Shown here: positions 25,814 to 37,100 of the stretch, in pieces | Position numbering within the stretch: the first letter of the stretch is position 1 | Layout: each line of letters starts with the position of its first letter | DNA from: Pelodera strongyloides | Taxonomy: Eukaryota; Nematoda; Chromadorea; Rhabditida; Rhabditidae | Direction: 5' to 3' | Length of the DNA stretch: 64,000 nt | Assembly (NCBI GenBank): GCA_036852015.1 | Contig: JAANDG010000049.1 | Span: forward strand, 62,001-126,000 | Program-made: the position numbers and the translations under genes | Notes under the pieces: model-generated | Databases searched by the model: none | Told to the model about the DNA's origin: nothing | What the model saw: only the letters and a program-made list of their open reading frames with translations

Positions 25814-25936
25814 AAAAACCATTCGGTGAGCTGTCACTGGCCAAATGGTGACCAGGTAATGACGGGTTTCTAGAAAATTTGTTGGACAGGTCTTCAAGTG
25901 GGCACCAAATGTTTTAGTTCCATGAAAAGTGGCGTT

Positions 25937-26035
25937 GGCTTAGAGGCTCACGTAAGAAAAATTTCCCCAATTTTCCTGAGAGAAAACTGGCGGGATTACT
26001 CAAGCATGACTGTGAAAACCGTCATTCATAGTATG
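25937..26035. mobile_element. Left-end fragment of the 15551 MITE family
   Basis: CACGTAAGAAAAATTTCCCC followed by AATTTTCCTGAGA and GTGAAAACCGTCATTCATAG resembles the left 100 bp of the element at 15551-15994. No right terminus is found nearby. Confidence 0.5.
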
Positions 26036-27666
26036 CAGGATGAGTTATTAGGAAATGAAGATCACAGCTAGACAACCGCGTATTCAGACCCAAAAAGTAC
26101 TGTAATTTGGTAGTGGGTAAAAAGTACTGTAACTTGGTAATTGAGCACTGTAGAAATAACTAGCGGCGTCTAATCGCTTGCCTATTTAATCGAGTGTATT
26201 TTGATATAGAGGATACCCAGCATAGCTATATCCATATGTATAATTATAACCCCTGGACAACGCACACACGAAACTAATGTTAGTAGCAGCATGTGCAAGT
26301 GTAAACAACATAATTTAGGGTCAGGTCAGGGAAACATCTCTAAAATGTAGAGAACGACACTCCGACTCATCGGTATGTCAACCTGAGTACTCAGAGTCAT
26401 CGGTGAGCCGCGCGCAAAAAAAAGTGTGTACGCGGCAGGAAAGAAGTGTACGCCGCACTTTCTCTATTGTGTGTCAATGCCACATGGCGCACCAGCCGCG
26501 CCACTGAGGTGCACATCTTACATACCGCGTACCTGTCGCGCATCCCCTAAGAGACACTCCACATGTGTGTCAACCGGAAATTGAACCTGTGCGCCCTCCT
26601 GTCCATGCATTTACTAAGGATACTCGGGTATTGCGCGGCGATACCCTGGCGCGAATATTTCATGCGGCGAATGATGAGCGTCTGTACGAGAATACTAAAA
26701 TTGATGCAGAAGCAGGCAGGTAAAAGTATGCGCGGCCACTCGCCACATATTCGCCAGGTTTTAACGAAAGGGTGCTCAGTGCACTGTCGGGAACTTCGTG
26801 ATAGTCTGGCGAATACTAAGTCTCGACTCTCGGCTGATTTTTTCGCCGCGCGCTGTAAAAGATTCTCGTTGTTAGATGGTGCGCCGCGCCCCATCTAACA
26901 ACGAGAATGGCGTGAGCGCGGAGATGGCGCTGCGGGAGGATTTTAGTAGGGTGGAATGCGCACTTCACAGTAACGTCTCTCGAAATGTCTTCTGTACAAG
27001 AAAATTTATCAGAACTTTCACCCGGACCTGGTCCTATCTATGTACCTGAGTGTGGTAAACTCTCTAGTTTGCGCCTACTTCTGGCTCAAACTATGAGAAA
27101 CTATTTTTTGTTATAAGTATAAAGATTTTATAGTCACATATTGACTCGTAGTCTCAATGTTTACATCACCACACGAGTAACAACTGTCACTAGCTTTGTG
27201 TTGTGTCATTCTTGTGTGCGCTACGGATAAAAGATGTGGACATGTGGATAAAAGATGTGGACATGTGTAATGATTTTATATAAAATACACATTATATTCA
27301 ACAGATGGGCGAGCCCTCGTATTATTACAATACGTAGTATATTTCTGCAGAAGTAAACAAACAACGTTCATTATTCCTGCCCTTTCTTTCTTTCTAATTG
27401 TACACTGGGGAAACTTCGCGTGGTGCACCTACCGCCTACCGGGCACCCTAGAGTGCGCCGCTCCGCTGTGGCGAACCCCTTCTTTGCGCCCCGGCGTCGC
27501 CAAGCCTCACGTTGCAATTCTCTCTCTCTCTCTCTCTCTCTCTTATCTCTCTAAGGATCGTCTTGCTCCTGTAAGATCGGTATTCTCTCTCTCTCACTCA
27601 CTCTCTCTCATTCATTTTCTGTTTCATCTTCTTGTATGTACATGCACTCTTCCTGTTCTAAAAAAA
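26036..27666. other. Spacer of the inverted repeat, no gene seen
   Basis: About 1.6 kb that includes a GC-richer patch (26400-26930). Open frames of about 110 codons occur on both strands there, but they are mutual shadows with no domain. A perfect 18-bp stem (ATTCTCGTTGTTAGATGG) with an 11-nt loop lies at 26862-26908. A CT tract follows at 27520-27640. Confidence 0.5.
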
Positions 27667-28743
27667 ACGAATAATTATGTGATTCTGGATTTTCGATGGC
27701 ACTAATTGCACCACACAAATTGCACCACGCAATTTGTTGTTGAAAGTTTGAAAGTCCCTTAGCAGAGAGATACTCGTATCATAAGCTGACACAGCTTAAC
27801 AGGTAGAGCGCTCGTCTGTTACTTGAGAAGGGATGTGTTGCTTGGCGGGCTCGAACCCGGCCCGGGGCAAAGATTTTGTATGTTCCATTTGGATTTTGAG
27901 TTATCGAAACGTTATGAAGGCTTTCTTTGTGATACACAAACAAACAAAATCCGTGACAAAGTCTTCTTCTTTATATCTTACCAGGCGGAAAACGCCGCCT
28001 GAGGCGGCTTTCCATCACATAATGATTTCTTCCACACACTAAGTTTCCTGATTGTCATGTAAGATTGAGAATACACCGCAGCACGCACGAAAATAGGGTA
28101 TACTTATGAAAGACTGCAACGTAGATGAAAATCTTTACGAATGAAGATTTTACATTAGAATATTCTAACAATAAGGAGGCCAGGCACTCTTTTACGCTAG
28201 CAAAAAAAGTTTGACGTTCTGATTGAACGCAACGAAAATTAGAATATCTCAAGTCGCCTTTCGAGTGTAGAGGGAGAGAGGGAGCTCAGTTTTGCGGCAA
28301 GACAAATAGCCCCGACAAAACTTTTCTACGTTTCGGCTTGGAATAGCAACTTTTCGGCAATAGGAATGGCAACTTTTCAGCGGAGAAATATGGGGAATGC
28401 CGTAGTCCGATCCCACCTCAAGTCATAATTTTATCCTGTTGCACCCAAATACATTGCGTCAACAAATACAGAAAAGGAAAATTTCAATATTTCCAAAAGG
28501 CTTTTCAGTTCGTTCTTAGGAGTCTCGCGTTTCGATAAGTTGGCAAAGTACACAAATTTGGGGTAATTTAGACCTGTCCTCGGAGAAAAGAATCGCATGA
28601 TGCAAAACTATTGCAAAATTAATACTTACTCATGCGCGTTGCGGTTTACATGTAAAAATTCAGTTTCAACCGCGACGCAGGTCGATGGACCGCGGACCGC
28701 GGACCGCAGACCGCAGGACCGCGGATACCCTCCCGACCAGCTT
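27667..28743. repeat. Right arm of 5.2-kb inverted repeat
   Basis: The reverse complement of 23497-24597. It carries the same tRNA-like head, the same spacer sequences (for example TACGTTTCGGCTTGGAATAG) and the same terminal run of GGACCGCGGACC units. Its outer end, CCTCCCGACCAGCTTAGGTC, touches the last codons of the BEL/Pao gag frame. Confidence 0.85.
27785..27870 (+). tRNA. tRNA-derived SINE head, right arm
   Basis: The plus-strand counterpart of the 24401-24484 element: GCTGACACAGCTTAACAGGT (A-box region) and GGCGGGCTCGAACCCGG (B-box region), 86 bp. Differences from the left copy are few (for example CTCGTCTG against CTCGACTG). Confidence 0.5.
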
Positions 28744-28746
28744 AGG

Positions 28747-30045
28747 TCATACTCTGTGATATAATGGTTTTTGAATTATGGGTTGAGTACAATCGACTGT
28801 ACGATGACCGACTCTATTGCAGTTTAGGCATGGTCTGTATGCTGCAATTTCTCTATAATGGTACGCTTTCGCCTTTTCTGTTTCATCTATACCTCTTACT
28901 TTCTTGTGCAATATCGTGAACAGTTGATCAGTAGTCCACTCAATTCCTGATTCCTGCTCTTCTTGATTTACCCTTTCCATCAGTTTCCACGGAAACTTCT
29001 TTTTGATCTCTGTGCGAAACGCGATACTATCCGTATTCTCGTACTTCTTGATACGTGTGTACAATGCTTTAATCATGAAAAGTGTGTTTTTTAGTTGTGT
29101 TGCATCGTACTCTGCCGGTACAATTGACACGATTTTTGCATATATAGCACGTTTTTTGGCTACACTGTTACCGTATTGCTCATGGAGTAGTTGAATCGCA
29201 TCTTGGTACGACTCCGTCGTTGTTGGTAATTGGTTGAGACATGCTAATACGTCTCCTGTGCAACTCTTTTTCAAAATACTAAATTTCACTATTTCTTCAC
29301 ACGGCTGATCGTGGACCATTGTTTTGTATAACTCCCAGAACGAGTCGAAATTTTCAGCTGTGCCATCAAAAGGTGGAATCGACATTTCAACTAATTGCTT
29401 ATTCAATTGCCAGTTACAGTTCGTGATCCGGTTTCTTTCTCTATGGTTTTTTGAATTCTTTTGGTAGATTGAATGGCCAGTTCTGGAGTCTTCGGACACT
29501 ATGTCTGGTTTTAACTTTGTTTTTTCAGATTTGCCTCTCTTGGGTACCATTTTCAGTGACTCACTTTGTGCGGTTTTTTGTGTATGTACCTGCCTATGCG
29601 TGGACATTGAACTCAATAATTTACTCGCACATGATCTGATATCTAGTTCATCAGTCGCAACTTGTGTGCCGCTTTCACAATCAGCTTCCGTTCTCACTTT
29701 ATCTAATGCTTCCTGTACTTCTGTTCTGCTTACTGCTAGAACATCCTGCATTTCATCAAAACCTTTGTCATCCATGTGTTTCTTAATAATATCTTTCTCC
29801 TTTTTATTACATCTCTGAAACTCATCACAAACATCTGCGCACTTCACAAATTTTTTGTCAATTGCCGTAACTTTCTCGTGCAAATTATTTAATATAGCTC
29901 CTTTATTGGCATCTGTCAAAAGTTTTGGATTGGTTGCATTAATCAAGTTCAGATCTCCTCTGACATTTGTAATGAGGTCTGACACTTCATTACAAATTCT
30001 TGTGATCTTTCTCTTTAAGTTACTCACTTCTTTTGATTCAACCAT
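28747..30045 (-). CDS. BEL/Pao-type LTR retrotransposon gag (DUF1759 and zinc knuckle), pol missing
   Basis: An uninterrupted 432-codon frame from an ATG at 30045. The N-terminal half is charged and coiled-coil-like. Around residues 225-300 the pattern IPPFDGTAENFDSFW then FSILKKSCTGDVLACLNQL matches the DUF1759 domain of BEL/Pao Gag proteins. Near the C terminus CLNCNRVGHRTVDC is a CCHC zinc knuckle. Gag packages element RNA into cytoplasmic particles. The frame runs straight into the inverted-repeat arm at 28743-28750 and stops after a few codons. No protease, reverse transcriptase or integrase follows, so the element is truncated there and cannot move by itself. The intact gag frame suggests the break is not very old. 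Confidence 0.85.
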   Translation of the reverse strand: MVESKEVSNLKRKITRICNEVSDLITNVRGDLNLINATNPKLLTDANKGAILNNLHEKVTAIDKKFVKCADVCDEFQRCNKKEKDIIKKHMDDKGFDEMQDVLAVSRTEVQEALDKVRTEADCESGTQVATDELDIRSCASKLLSSMSTHRQVHTQKTAQSESLKMVPKRGKSEKTKLKPDIVSEDSRTGHSIYQKNSKNHRERNRITNCNWQLNKQLVEMSIPPFDGTAENFDSFWELYKTMVHDQPCEEIVKFSILKKSCTGDVLACLNQLPTTTESYQDAIQLLHEQYGNSVAKKRAIYAKIVSIVPAEYDATQLKNTLFMIKALYTRIKKYENTDSIAFRTEIKKKFPWKLMERVNQEEQESGIEWTTDQLFTILHKKVRGIDETEKAKAYHYREIAAYRPCLNCNRVGHRTVDCTQPIIQKPLYHRV

Positions 30046-30676
30046 TTTGAGGTTCGGTGAGTTGGAAACAATTTCAGCGATTAATTTGAAAATTCGACTT
30101 TAATGCAAAAAATCGTGGACAAAAAATGTCCAAATAAAACTTAAAAGAACACAAAAGTGTTCAAATTGATAATAGGAAAAATGAAAATAATATAAATTGG
30201 TTGCACGTGGGCAATTGTAGGCCGGAGCCAATCGTCGGCCGAAGCCAGTGCAGTCCGATTTCCAAGGGCGTAACCTGCCAACCGAGCTGGCAACCGCAGG
30301 CACCCGAAGGTACAAGCAGTCAGGAAGAGACCGAGGGTTTGAGCAGTAAGGGAAGTACACCAAGGTGTACTGGGGGAAAGGACGCGCCCGAGGTATACGT
30401 TACCAACGGACGGTGCACCACTTGTAAACACCTGCTCGTGCTCACAACCGATAACACAGACAAATATGTAGAACGCAGTAATAGGTCGCCGAAGCGGAAT
30501 CTTTATTGATCAGAGAGATGGCTTGGATTACTTTATCTCGGCTCTTCCTGACGCTTCGTGGGTCTGTGCTCTTCCTCCGGCTTATACCAATGCTCGGGGA
30601 TTATAACGGCAACAGACGCAGGCGAACAGGTTATGGCACGAGAAGTTGGAATCCTTCCAAACAACTCAGTCACAGT
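30046..30676 (-). mobile_element. 5' leader and LTR-end-like region of the gag element
   Basis: On the minus strand an AATAAAG signal is followed about 80 bp later by GTGTTTACAAGTGG at about 30423. This resembles the LTR end/primer-site junction CTTTACAAGTGG of the repeat at 31473. The stretch probably holds the U5 end and untranslated leader of the element whose gag starts at 30045. Boundaries are inferred, not proven. Confidence 0.4.
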
Positions 30677-31182
30677 AGTGCCAATCCTTCACATAGATGA
30701 TCCCAGATGCAACAAGTAGCCACGTCGACAGCAGCAACATAAATGAACCAATATTAGTACAAGAAAGACACAGTAGCAATTGGCCGAGGCCCATCTTTAT
30801 TAAGAATAGAAACAAGTGGGTCGAAATCCTCTTTATACGCGCCGGAGGGGCTTCATTGCATCTCTTCTCCGACTCGGCCTTCCAGTAGGCCTGAGGTTCC
30901 TTGGACACAGCACTCTTCTTTCTTCTGTAGATGGTCCAGCACAACACACGTCCTTGCTCGCTCCACACCAGGTCCATCAGCACCACACGTCCACGTCCGC
31001 ATCCGGCTACATGTCGATCTTGGGATAAACGTATTATGTGTCACTCATATAAGTATCCAAGTTAGCATGCTAATTCGGGCTGCAAACCCATTCTATCCGA
31101 CATCCAGCCCATTCTAATTCGTACTGCATAATCCACATCTCCTACAGACATGCGTTTCACGAAAGTTGAGCGCTAGTCTCAA
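30677..31182 (-). repeat. LTR-like direct repeat, copy 2
   Basis: About 506 bp, nearly identical to 31473-31991 with only a few changes (CACATAGATG against CACAAAGATG, and a 2-bp indel near 30940). It contains AATAAAGATGGG on the minus strand, a plausible poly(A) signal. It lacks the terminal bases (TG.., ..TTTACA) seen in the other copy. Confidence 0.75.
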
Positions 31183-31472
31183 ACTCCGGAAAGAGACGGT
31201 TTCTTCATATACATTCTTCATTTTTCGAGTCTGCCACTAACTCGCGGGGATGTCAACAGTGTGCCACACACTTCCCCGGACAAAGAGAGAATATATGAAT
31301 AACATGAATAGTAGGATTAATGTAGCTATCAGAATATAGAACAGAAATAGATTAACTTTCCTGAATGTGTGTGATTTCCTGAGAATGTAGTGAGTAGGTC
31401 TTCGATGGCTGTCCGCTATGCCACTTCGCCGGCACAGTCCATCTTCGGTTCCAAGCCCAAGCGGTCGCCACT
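31183..31472. other. 290-bp spacer between LTR-like repeats
   Basis: On the minus strand, just after the LTR end, AGTGGCGACCGCTTGG could be a tRNA primer-binding site. The rest has no ORF or poly-purine tract I can be sure of. A CTGTTGACATCCCCGCG segment near 31250 resembles an LTR start. This could be a miniature (TRIM-like) element or the scar of a recombination. Confidence 0.4.
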
Positions 31473-31991
31473 TGTAAAGGAGTGCCAATCCTTCACAAAG
31501 ATGATCCCAGATGCAACAAGTAGCCACGTCGACAGCAGCAACATAAATGAACCAATATTAGTACAAGAAAGACACAGTAGCAATTGGCCGAGGCCCATCT
31601 TTATTAAGAATAGAAACAAGTGGGTCGAAATCCTCTTTATACGCGCCGGAGGGGCTTCATTGCATCTCTTCTCCGACTCGGCCTTCCAGTAGGCCTGAGG
31701 TTCCTTGGACACAGCACTCTTCTTTCTTCTGTAGATGGTCCAGCACAACACCACACGTCCTTGCTCGCTCCACACCAGGTCCATCAGCACCACACGTCCA
31801 CGTCCGCATCCGGCTACATGTCGATCTTGGGATAAACGTATTATGTGTCACTCATATAAGTATCCAAGTTAGCATGCTAATTCGGGCTGCAAACCCATTC
31901 TATCCGACATCCAGCCCATTCTAATTCGTACTGCATAATCCACATCTCCTACAGACATGCGTTTCACGAAAGTTGAGCGCTAGTCTCAACA
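31473..31991 (-). repeat. LTR-like direct repeat, copy 1
   Basis: On the minus strand it starts TGTTGAGACTAGCGC and ends CACTCCTTTACA, the usual TG...CA limits, for 519 bp. It includes an AATAAA signal about 130 bp before the end. The open frames across it are incidental. Confidence 0.7.
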
Positions 31992-32633
31992 CGCGCAGAG
32001 AAAAGTTGCATGCACAGTGCACATTTTGTTTCGATCAGAAATCAGGAATGGTTTCCGTCCTTTCTGTTTTCTAAATGTTAAGCACTATATTTTATCAACA
32101 TAGTTTAAGAATAAGAAAAAGAATGCGGTAGTACTAACAGTGAATGTGTCCTCCTTAGGCGATTTGGCTTGATTTAGCGTTTAAGACTGTTTCAACGTTT
32201 GACCGTTTGATTATGTAACTGTTTAATCGTTTAATTAGTTGTTATTTTAGGATATGCTCCGAGCGAGGGTCATCATCGGTTCATCAGATGTTGCAAGACG
32301 ATGCTTCTCATTAACAACGTCTAGTTCTTGCAAGCCCGGCACTGCAGCAGTAAATTTTTAGCATTGTGATTTGCTAGTGTCCGCTCCACATTTCAAATAT
32401 GAACGAAAGTTTCGTTTCGTTCACTTAGCTACGTAAATATAAACTTGTGATTCTTATGTAATTACCTTAAGCCAACTGACGCTGTATCTAAACGTCTGCA
32501 TCGTGCTCCCGACCAACACGATATAACGTGAGTTTTACCAATTTATGATTGCGTGTAGCCGATGTTCATGCTCATTAATTTCGTTGACCTAACAATAATA
32601 ACTAACCACAATGACCTAAAACTTATCAGCACC
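31992..32633. other. Intergenic, upstream of the small membrane-protein gene
   Basis: AT-rich with no recognised element. A GTTTAA/CGTTTAAT-rich patch lies at about 32170-32240. It presumably contains the promoter and 5' UTR of the plus-strand gene that starts at 32634. Confidence 0.4.
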
Positions 32634-33570
32634 ATGGACCTTATCGAAGAGCGCATCCGTAATCGTGCCGAGTCCAGGGAAGTCACTTTTGGGGGACAAA
32701 CACAACGATGGAACTACCGCTCTGAGGTTTATTTTGCCCGTTTCGTTAGAAACACCCGTAATTATATGCGTTAAAGTATATATTTCTTTGTATGTTGTGT
32801 ACCATTAACTTCGCCGCTTTTGGCACCTTGTTGAATACCAAGTAAACGATCACAGTCTAGCAATGGTCTTCATATATTTATTCCAAATACAATCTTATTT
32901 ATTATGATTATTAAGGTTGTTGGCAAACTGGGGTTGGATAAAAATCACACGAACATTTGGATGACATATGCCTTTATCATTATTTTTGGTATGTTCAGTT
33001 GTTTAAACTTATTGTTTTCTTACCTTACGGATGAAAAGGAGCTGAATTCTCAGGATCTGGTGGAAGCTGCGTAATCGATGATAGTTGCACTTCAAGTTGA
33101 TCGTAATCCACCGATATTGGACAGTGAAAGTGCACCATGTTGACTTCTTGCAAGTGTTTTGGAACATTATTTAAATCAGTTTATCTTTAGGATTCGGAGC
33201 ATTTATTTGGGTAAAATCGAACGTCGTTTTGAGTCGACAGGAGGAAATGCAGGTATGGCATTGGTAGATCCTCAAAGAGTATTCCTTTCACAATTCAGTT
33301 TGAATTCCATGAATATATTAATTCAATATCTATCCGCACGTCACACCATGCGCCTAATCTATAATTGTAATGCTTATGAAGTATGAACATGTTACATGGT
33401 ACCTAGCCAGGGTACCATTGTTTGTTGTGTAAATGAGTGTCTACTTGGGTTGATTATTCTTCAAAATCCTCCCCATCGTTCTCCGATTTCAGGAACGTGA
33501 GAAAATTCGTCGAAGTATGAAATTGCTAGGAACAGACAGAAAGAAAGTTGCCATCGTGGACAGCGATTAA
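32634..33570 (+). CDS. Predicted 101-aa single-pass membrane protein, 4 exons
   Basis: Exons 32634-32726, 32916-32988, 33191-33252 and 33493-33570 keep phase at all three junctions and end in TAA. The product has a charged N terminus (MDLIEERIRNRAESREVTFG), then one hydrophobic helix split across two exons (WMTYAFIIIFG + GFGAFIWV). A basic/acidic amphipathic tail (SRQEEMQEREKIRRSMKLLG) ends KKVAIVDSD. It looks like a small mitochondrial or ER integral membrane protein, but I recognise no family. Weak points are the acceptor ATTATTAAG at 32915 (AAG, not CAG/TAG) and the choice of first ATG. A poly(A) signal at 33629 supports a plus-strand transcript. It converges with DCTN4. Confidence 0.6.
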
Positions 33571-33628
33571 GAAATCACTAAATCAGCACCTTCGTTTGTT
33601 TCATTAAATGATCGTTTTCGATTATAGT

Positions 33629-33634
33629 AATAAA
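33629..33634 (+). terminator. Poly(A) signal of the small membrane-protein gene
   Basis: AATAAA 59 bp after the TAA stop at 33568-33570, on the gene strand. Confidence 0.55.
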
Positions 33635-33670
33635 TAGTTAATTTCGGCTTCTTTTATATGAACTTTATAA

Positions 33671-33852
33671 TTAAAGCGAAATGCCGGCCGGTTTTTGAAA
33701 CGCATTGCGTACACCTGCTTTCTTTTGCAGCATATGCAAAGGAGCAAAAATTAGAATAAAAACTGGACCCCAATTAGACCCCACTTTGCATAAATGTTTA
33801 GGAATGCAAGTACTTGAGATGCGTTTCAAAAACCGCCGTTATTTCGCTTTAG
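33671..33852. mobile_element. MITE, 'AAAGCG...CCGG' family, between convergent genes
   Basis: TTAA at the left. TIRs AGCGAAATGCCGGCCGGTTT and AAACCGCCGTTATTTCGCTTTA, with an interior almost the same as the 14461 copy. It lies between the 3' ends of the small membrane-protein gene and DCTN4. Confidence 0.85.
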
Positions 33853-34185
33853 ATGCACTTGTTGAAGTTGGCCACTGTATACAAGGGTCAATTGTTAGAC
33901 TAATTAATATGTAGCATTGTACGAGTCACGAGGATAGTCGATAGTGTATATAACATATTTATCATTTACATAAATAGAACCGGTATACAATAAAACTTTT
34001 TACCATTACTATGCACAAATTAGAGCGTAGGTATAAATATTCGGCTCCTCAGGGTTCAGGACAGGATACATCGCAAAATAGCCCACCATTGATAATAAAT
34101 TAGACTTACTTTAATTACAATTATTAAGCAATAGCAATAGAGCAAGTGATTACACATGAAGAAGCAATTAGATCACCTAATTATC

Positions 34186-37100
34186 CTAACTTTTCCCGAG
34201 TTGCACTCGAATCTTTGCAATTTTCCACTCGACTGCCTGTTCCTTAGTGCTCATTACACTTAGATCCGTCTTGTACTTTACTACAAGGGCCAGAATATTC
34301 TGGGTGGTCTCTGCTCGCAATTTTACTTCTATTCGGATGCCCACACGGTTCTTACGACGGAACACGATCGGATCGTTGCTGAAAATATTCTACTCATCCA
34401 CATATGACGAATGCATAATTAACAATATTCTACCCTTTATGATTAATGTAACAGCGTGGATCATACAAGCACTTCGTACAGAAGAATCCCACCAGTTGAT
34501 GACAACTTGGGAACCTCTTACCTCACCGAATACTCTTTAGAAATTTAGAAAGCAAAACCATTAGCATTCATCATAGCTTACAAGGCTTACCCTTCTGTTA
34601 GAATCGGTCGTTCTGCATCAGATGAGTACACATCAGTCGTCTCATCCACATTTTGTAACAGGAATTCAACGACTGGCGTCAGACACTCCACACAGTCATC
34701 CTGTGGATCACCAATCACAATCACCTAAAATATAAATCTCATTTAAAATATACATATCCCGGGCATAGCGTAACATCAAGACACACTGGAAACTGAAAAC
34801 GTTCCGACGAGTTGAACTTCCGCTTCCGAACATAACACATGAGAATACATACGCATGCTACATAACTGCCCTACCATGATTTATGTGCCTTTTCTACACA
34901 GAATGGAACAATATTTGCATATAATACAGGGGAGTAAGATAGCATACGTTTCATAAGCCGAGTGCTAACAGACAATATAGGTAGCTTACATCGGTTTTTG
35001 CCTGACTGTGGTTGATCACCGTTAAGAAGACGGAGGAAGTCTGACCGGCCATCAGCTGCGTTTCTCTCGAAAGGCGAATCTCCGGAATTACATTGCGTCC
35101 AAAGTACTGAAGCAAAGGTATAGTTCACAAAAAAAAAGTTATAGCACAATTTCAAGCGAAATACCGGCTGGTTTTCGAAACGCATTGCGGACAACTGAAT
35201 TCTTACGAATTTATGCTAAGTTACTCGAATTTAGATCGATTTTTTATTCTAATTTATGTTCATTTGCACAAGCTGCATAATAATGTTGATGTACTCTGTG
35301 CGTTTCAAAAAAACCTGCCGGTATTTCGCTTTCATACCATGAATTATGAAACTAGTCCACATTCTAACCAGCCTTCAGTTCATGGGCTATAGCAACTATC
35401 GAAGTCTGCGTACGTACGTAATATGAAAGAGAATTTTCTCTTAGTTAGTTTAGTTTTTAACTAGGAATATTAAGCAATTAAGATTAAGGTGTTGCGTTTG
35501 CGAGTATGCTTCCAATTATCGTAACAATAAAATACATAACTTCATGGTTAAAATCCAAGCTACCGTGACGAGTAAATACATCACTTCGTGAAAAGATTAT
35601 CAGAATACTCAGAGAAAGACGAAACCAGTCAACACGTCACGGACGCTGAACGTACGGCAACACGTGTGACGTGTGACCTGTCCAATTATGAACTTGTGAT
35701 AATTCCAACCTGAATCTTGAACTTGATGGAACTCGGACTGTAGTCCAGTTTTGAGAGGTTGTGTTCGCAAACTTTACATCTGAAATGGATTCTTTGAAAA
35801 TTCGTTTTTATTCATTTCAGGGAGTCGAGTCCACAGCCTAAACCCGCCGGAGTTAGAATACACTGAATACAGTATAAACTTGGAACTCACTATTAGAATA
35901 CTAGACATGAGAAATCTCGGAGGTGGTACGAGAAACTCATCAGAAACGTGTAACAAATAAATAATATTCGCGAACCGCCTCCGGACTCGCCGGCGAGGTT
36001 TATGCCCTGAGACCGCATTCACCGGCACACAGGGAGCCCTCCCTAGGCTCACGCGCGCTCTGTATCTCTTCTGCTCGCACACTCTACGCACTCTTTAGCT
36101 CCCCGGGGAGACCAGAGAGGGCTCCCTAGCTCCCTGTGTGTTGGTGAATACGGCCTCTGGTCAGTCTATTCTAAGTATTATAGGTGAAACTGACCTGGTT
36201 GCCTTTCTGGCTCGCAGCGGCATGTGGACGACACCGAGTTTCTTGGTGGCAGCGAGTGGCTGCATGATAATTGAGTCGAGAGAAGGAGGCTCCACTTCTT
36301 CCAGTGTAAAGACTGATTCGTCCAACGGAGACACCTGATTACAATACAAGCATATATTACACGCAAGTGATAAAGTGGTAAAAAGTATAAATCATGAAGG
36401 TGTGAGCATAACTGATCTGTTCTATATGTATAACATATTGCTAGAGTTACATTCGGGTGGTGTCGTCAAAACAAAAGGTGGCTAAATGCTTGAAATAGTC
36501 CACAAACGTTTTTCAGAATAATCGACAACCATATAGCAACTTACTTCGCCAGTCGCCGCGTGCGGCTCAACAATTTGTTTCGGCTTTTCCATCGCCTGAA
36601 TTTTTGTGGTCAAGAATCACTTATATTATTCAAAACAGAATCATATTAATTATTCCAATCATTGTTATCCCAAACAAAAAAATGTAAAAGAAGAACATGT
36701 GTATCCAGTAATTCAAAGTAATGGTTGGACTCGCAACGACTGATAAACATATCCTGACGAGGATAATTGACAAACCGTCAAGATAATCTGGGCAAAGGTT
36801 AAAATAAAACAAAATGTTTCAGGCAACTTTGTAAACCAGGGAGAAAGGTTCACCGTGTTAGGCACAATTTTGTAAAGACTGTGTGTATTACCTGCTTCCG
36901 CTTTTGGTAAATAGCCTGCAGTCCGAATCGATCCGAGAACATCGATCCAACATTTGATCGTCTAAAAGGGACCCTCAATATCAGGCAAGCATTCACGAAC
37001 AAACATGCACAGCACAATAATACTTTTAACAATGAAAACTCTGAGAACGGAGCGTGACGTATGAAAATGTTAATAAAACGGATATACATATATGCTTAGG

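Noticed and set aside
26547..26898. Overlapping 111- and 115-codon frames on both strands
   Set aside because: A GC-rich patch gives open frames on both strands; no splice context, domain or conserved pattern.
24401..27870. A pair of functional tRNA genes
   Set aside because: Acceptor and T-stem pairing are poor, and both lie in the same positions of the inverted-repeat arms, so they are parts of a repeat.
31416..31793. 125-codon minus-strand frame
   Set aside because: It lies inside the LTR-like repeat and occurs in part in the other copy; it has no similarity to a retroelement protein.
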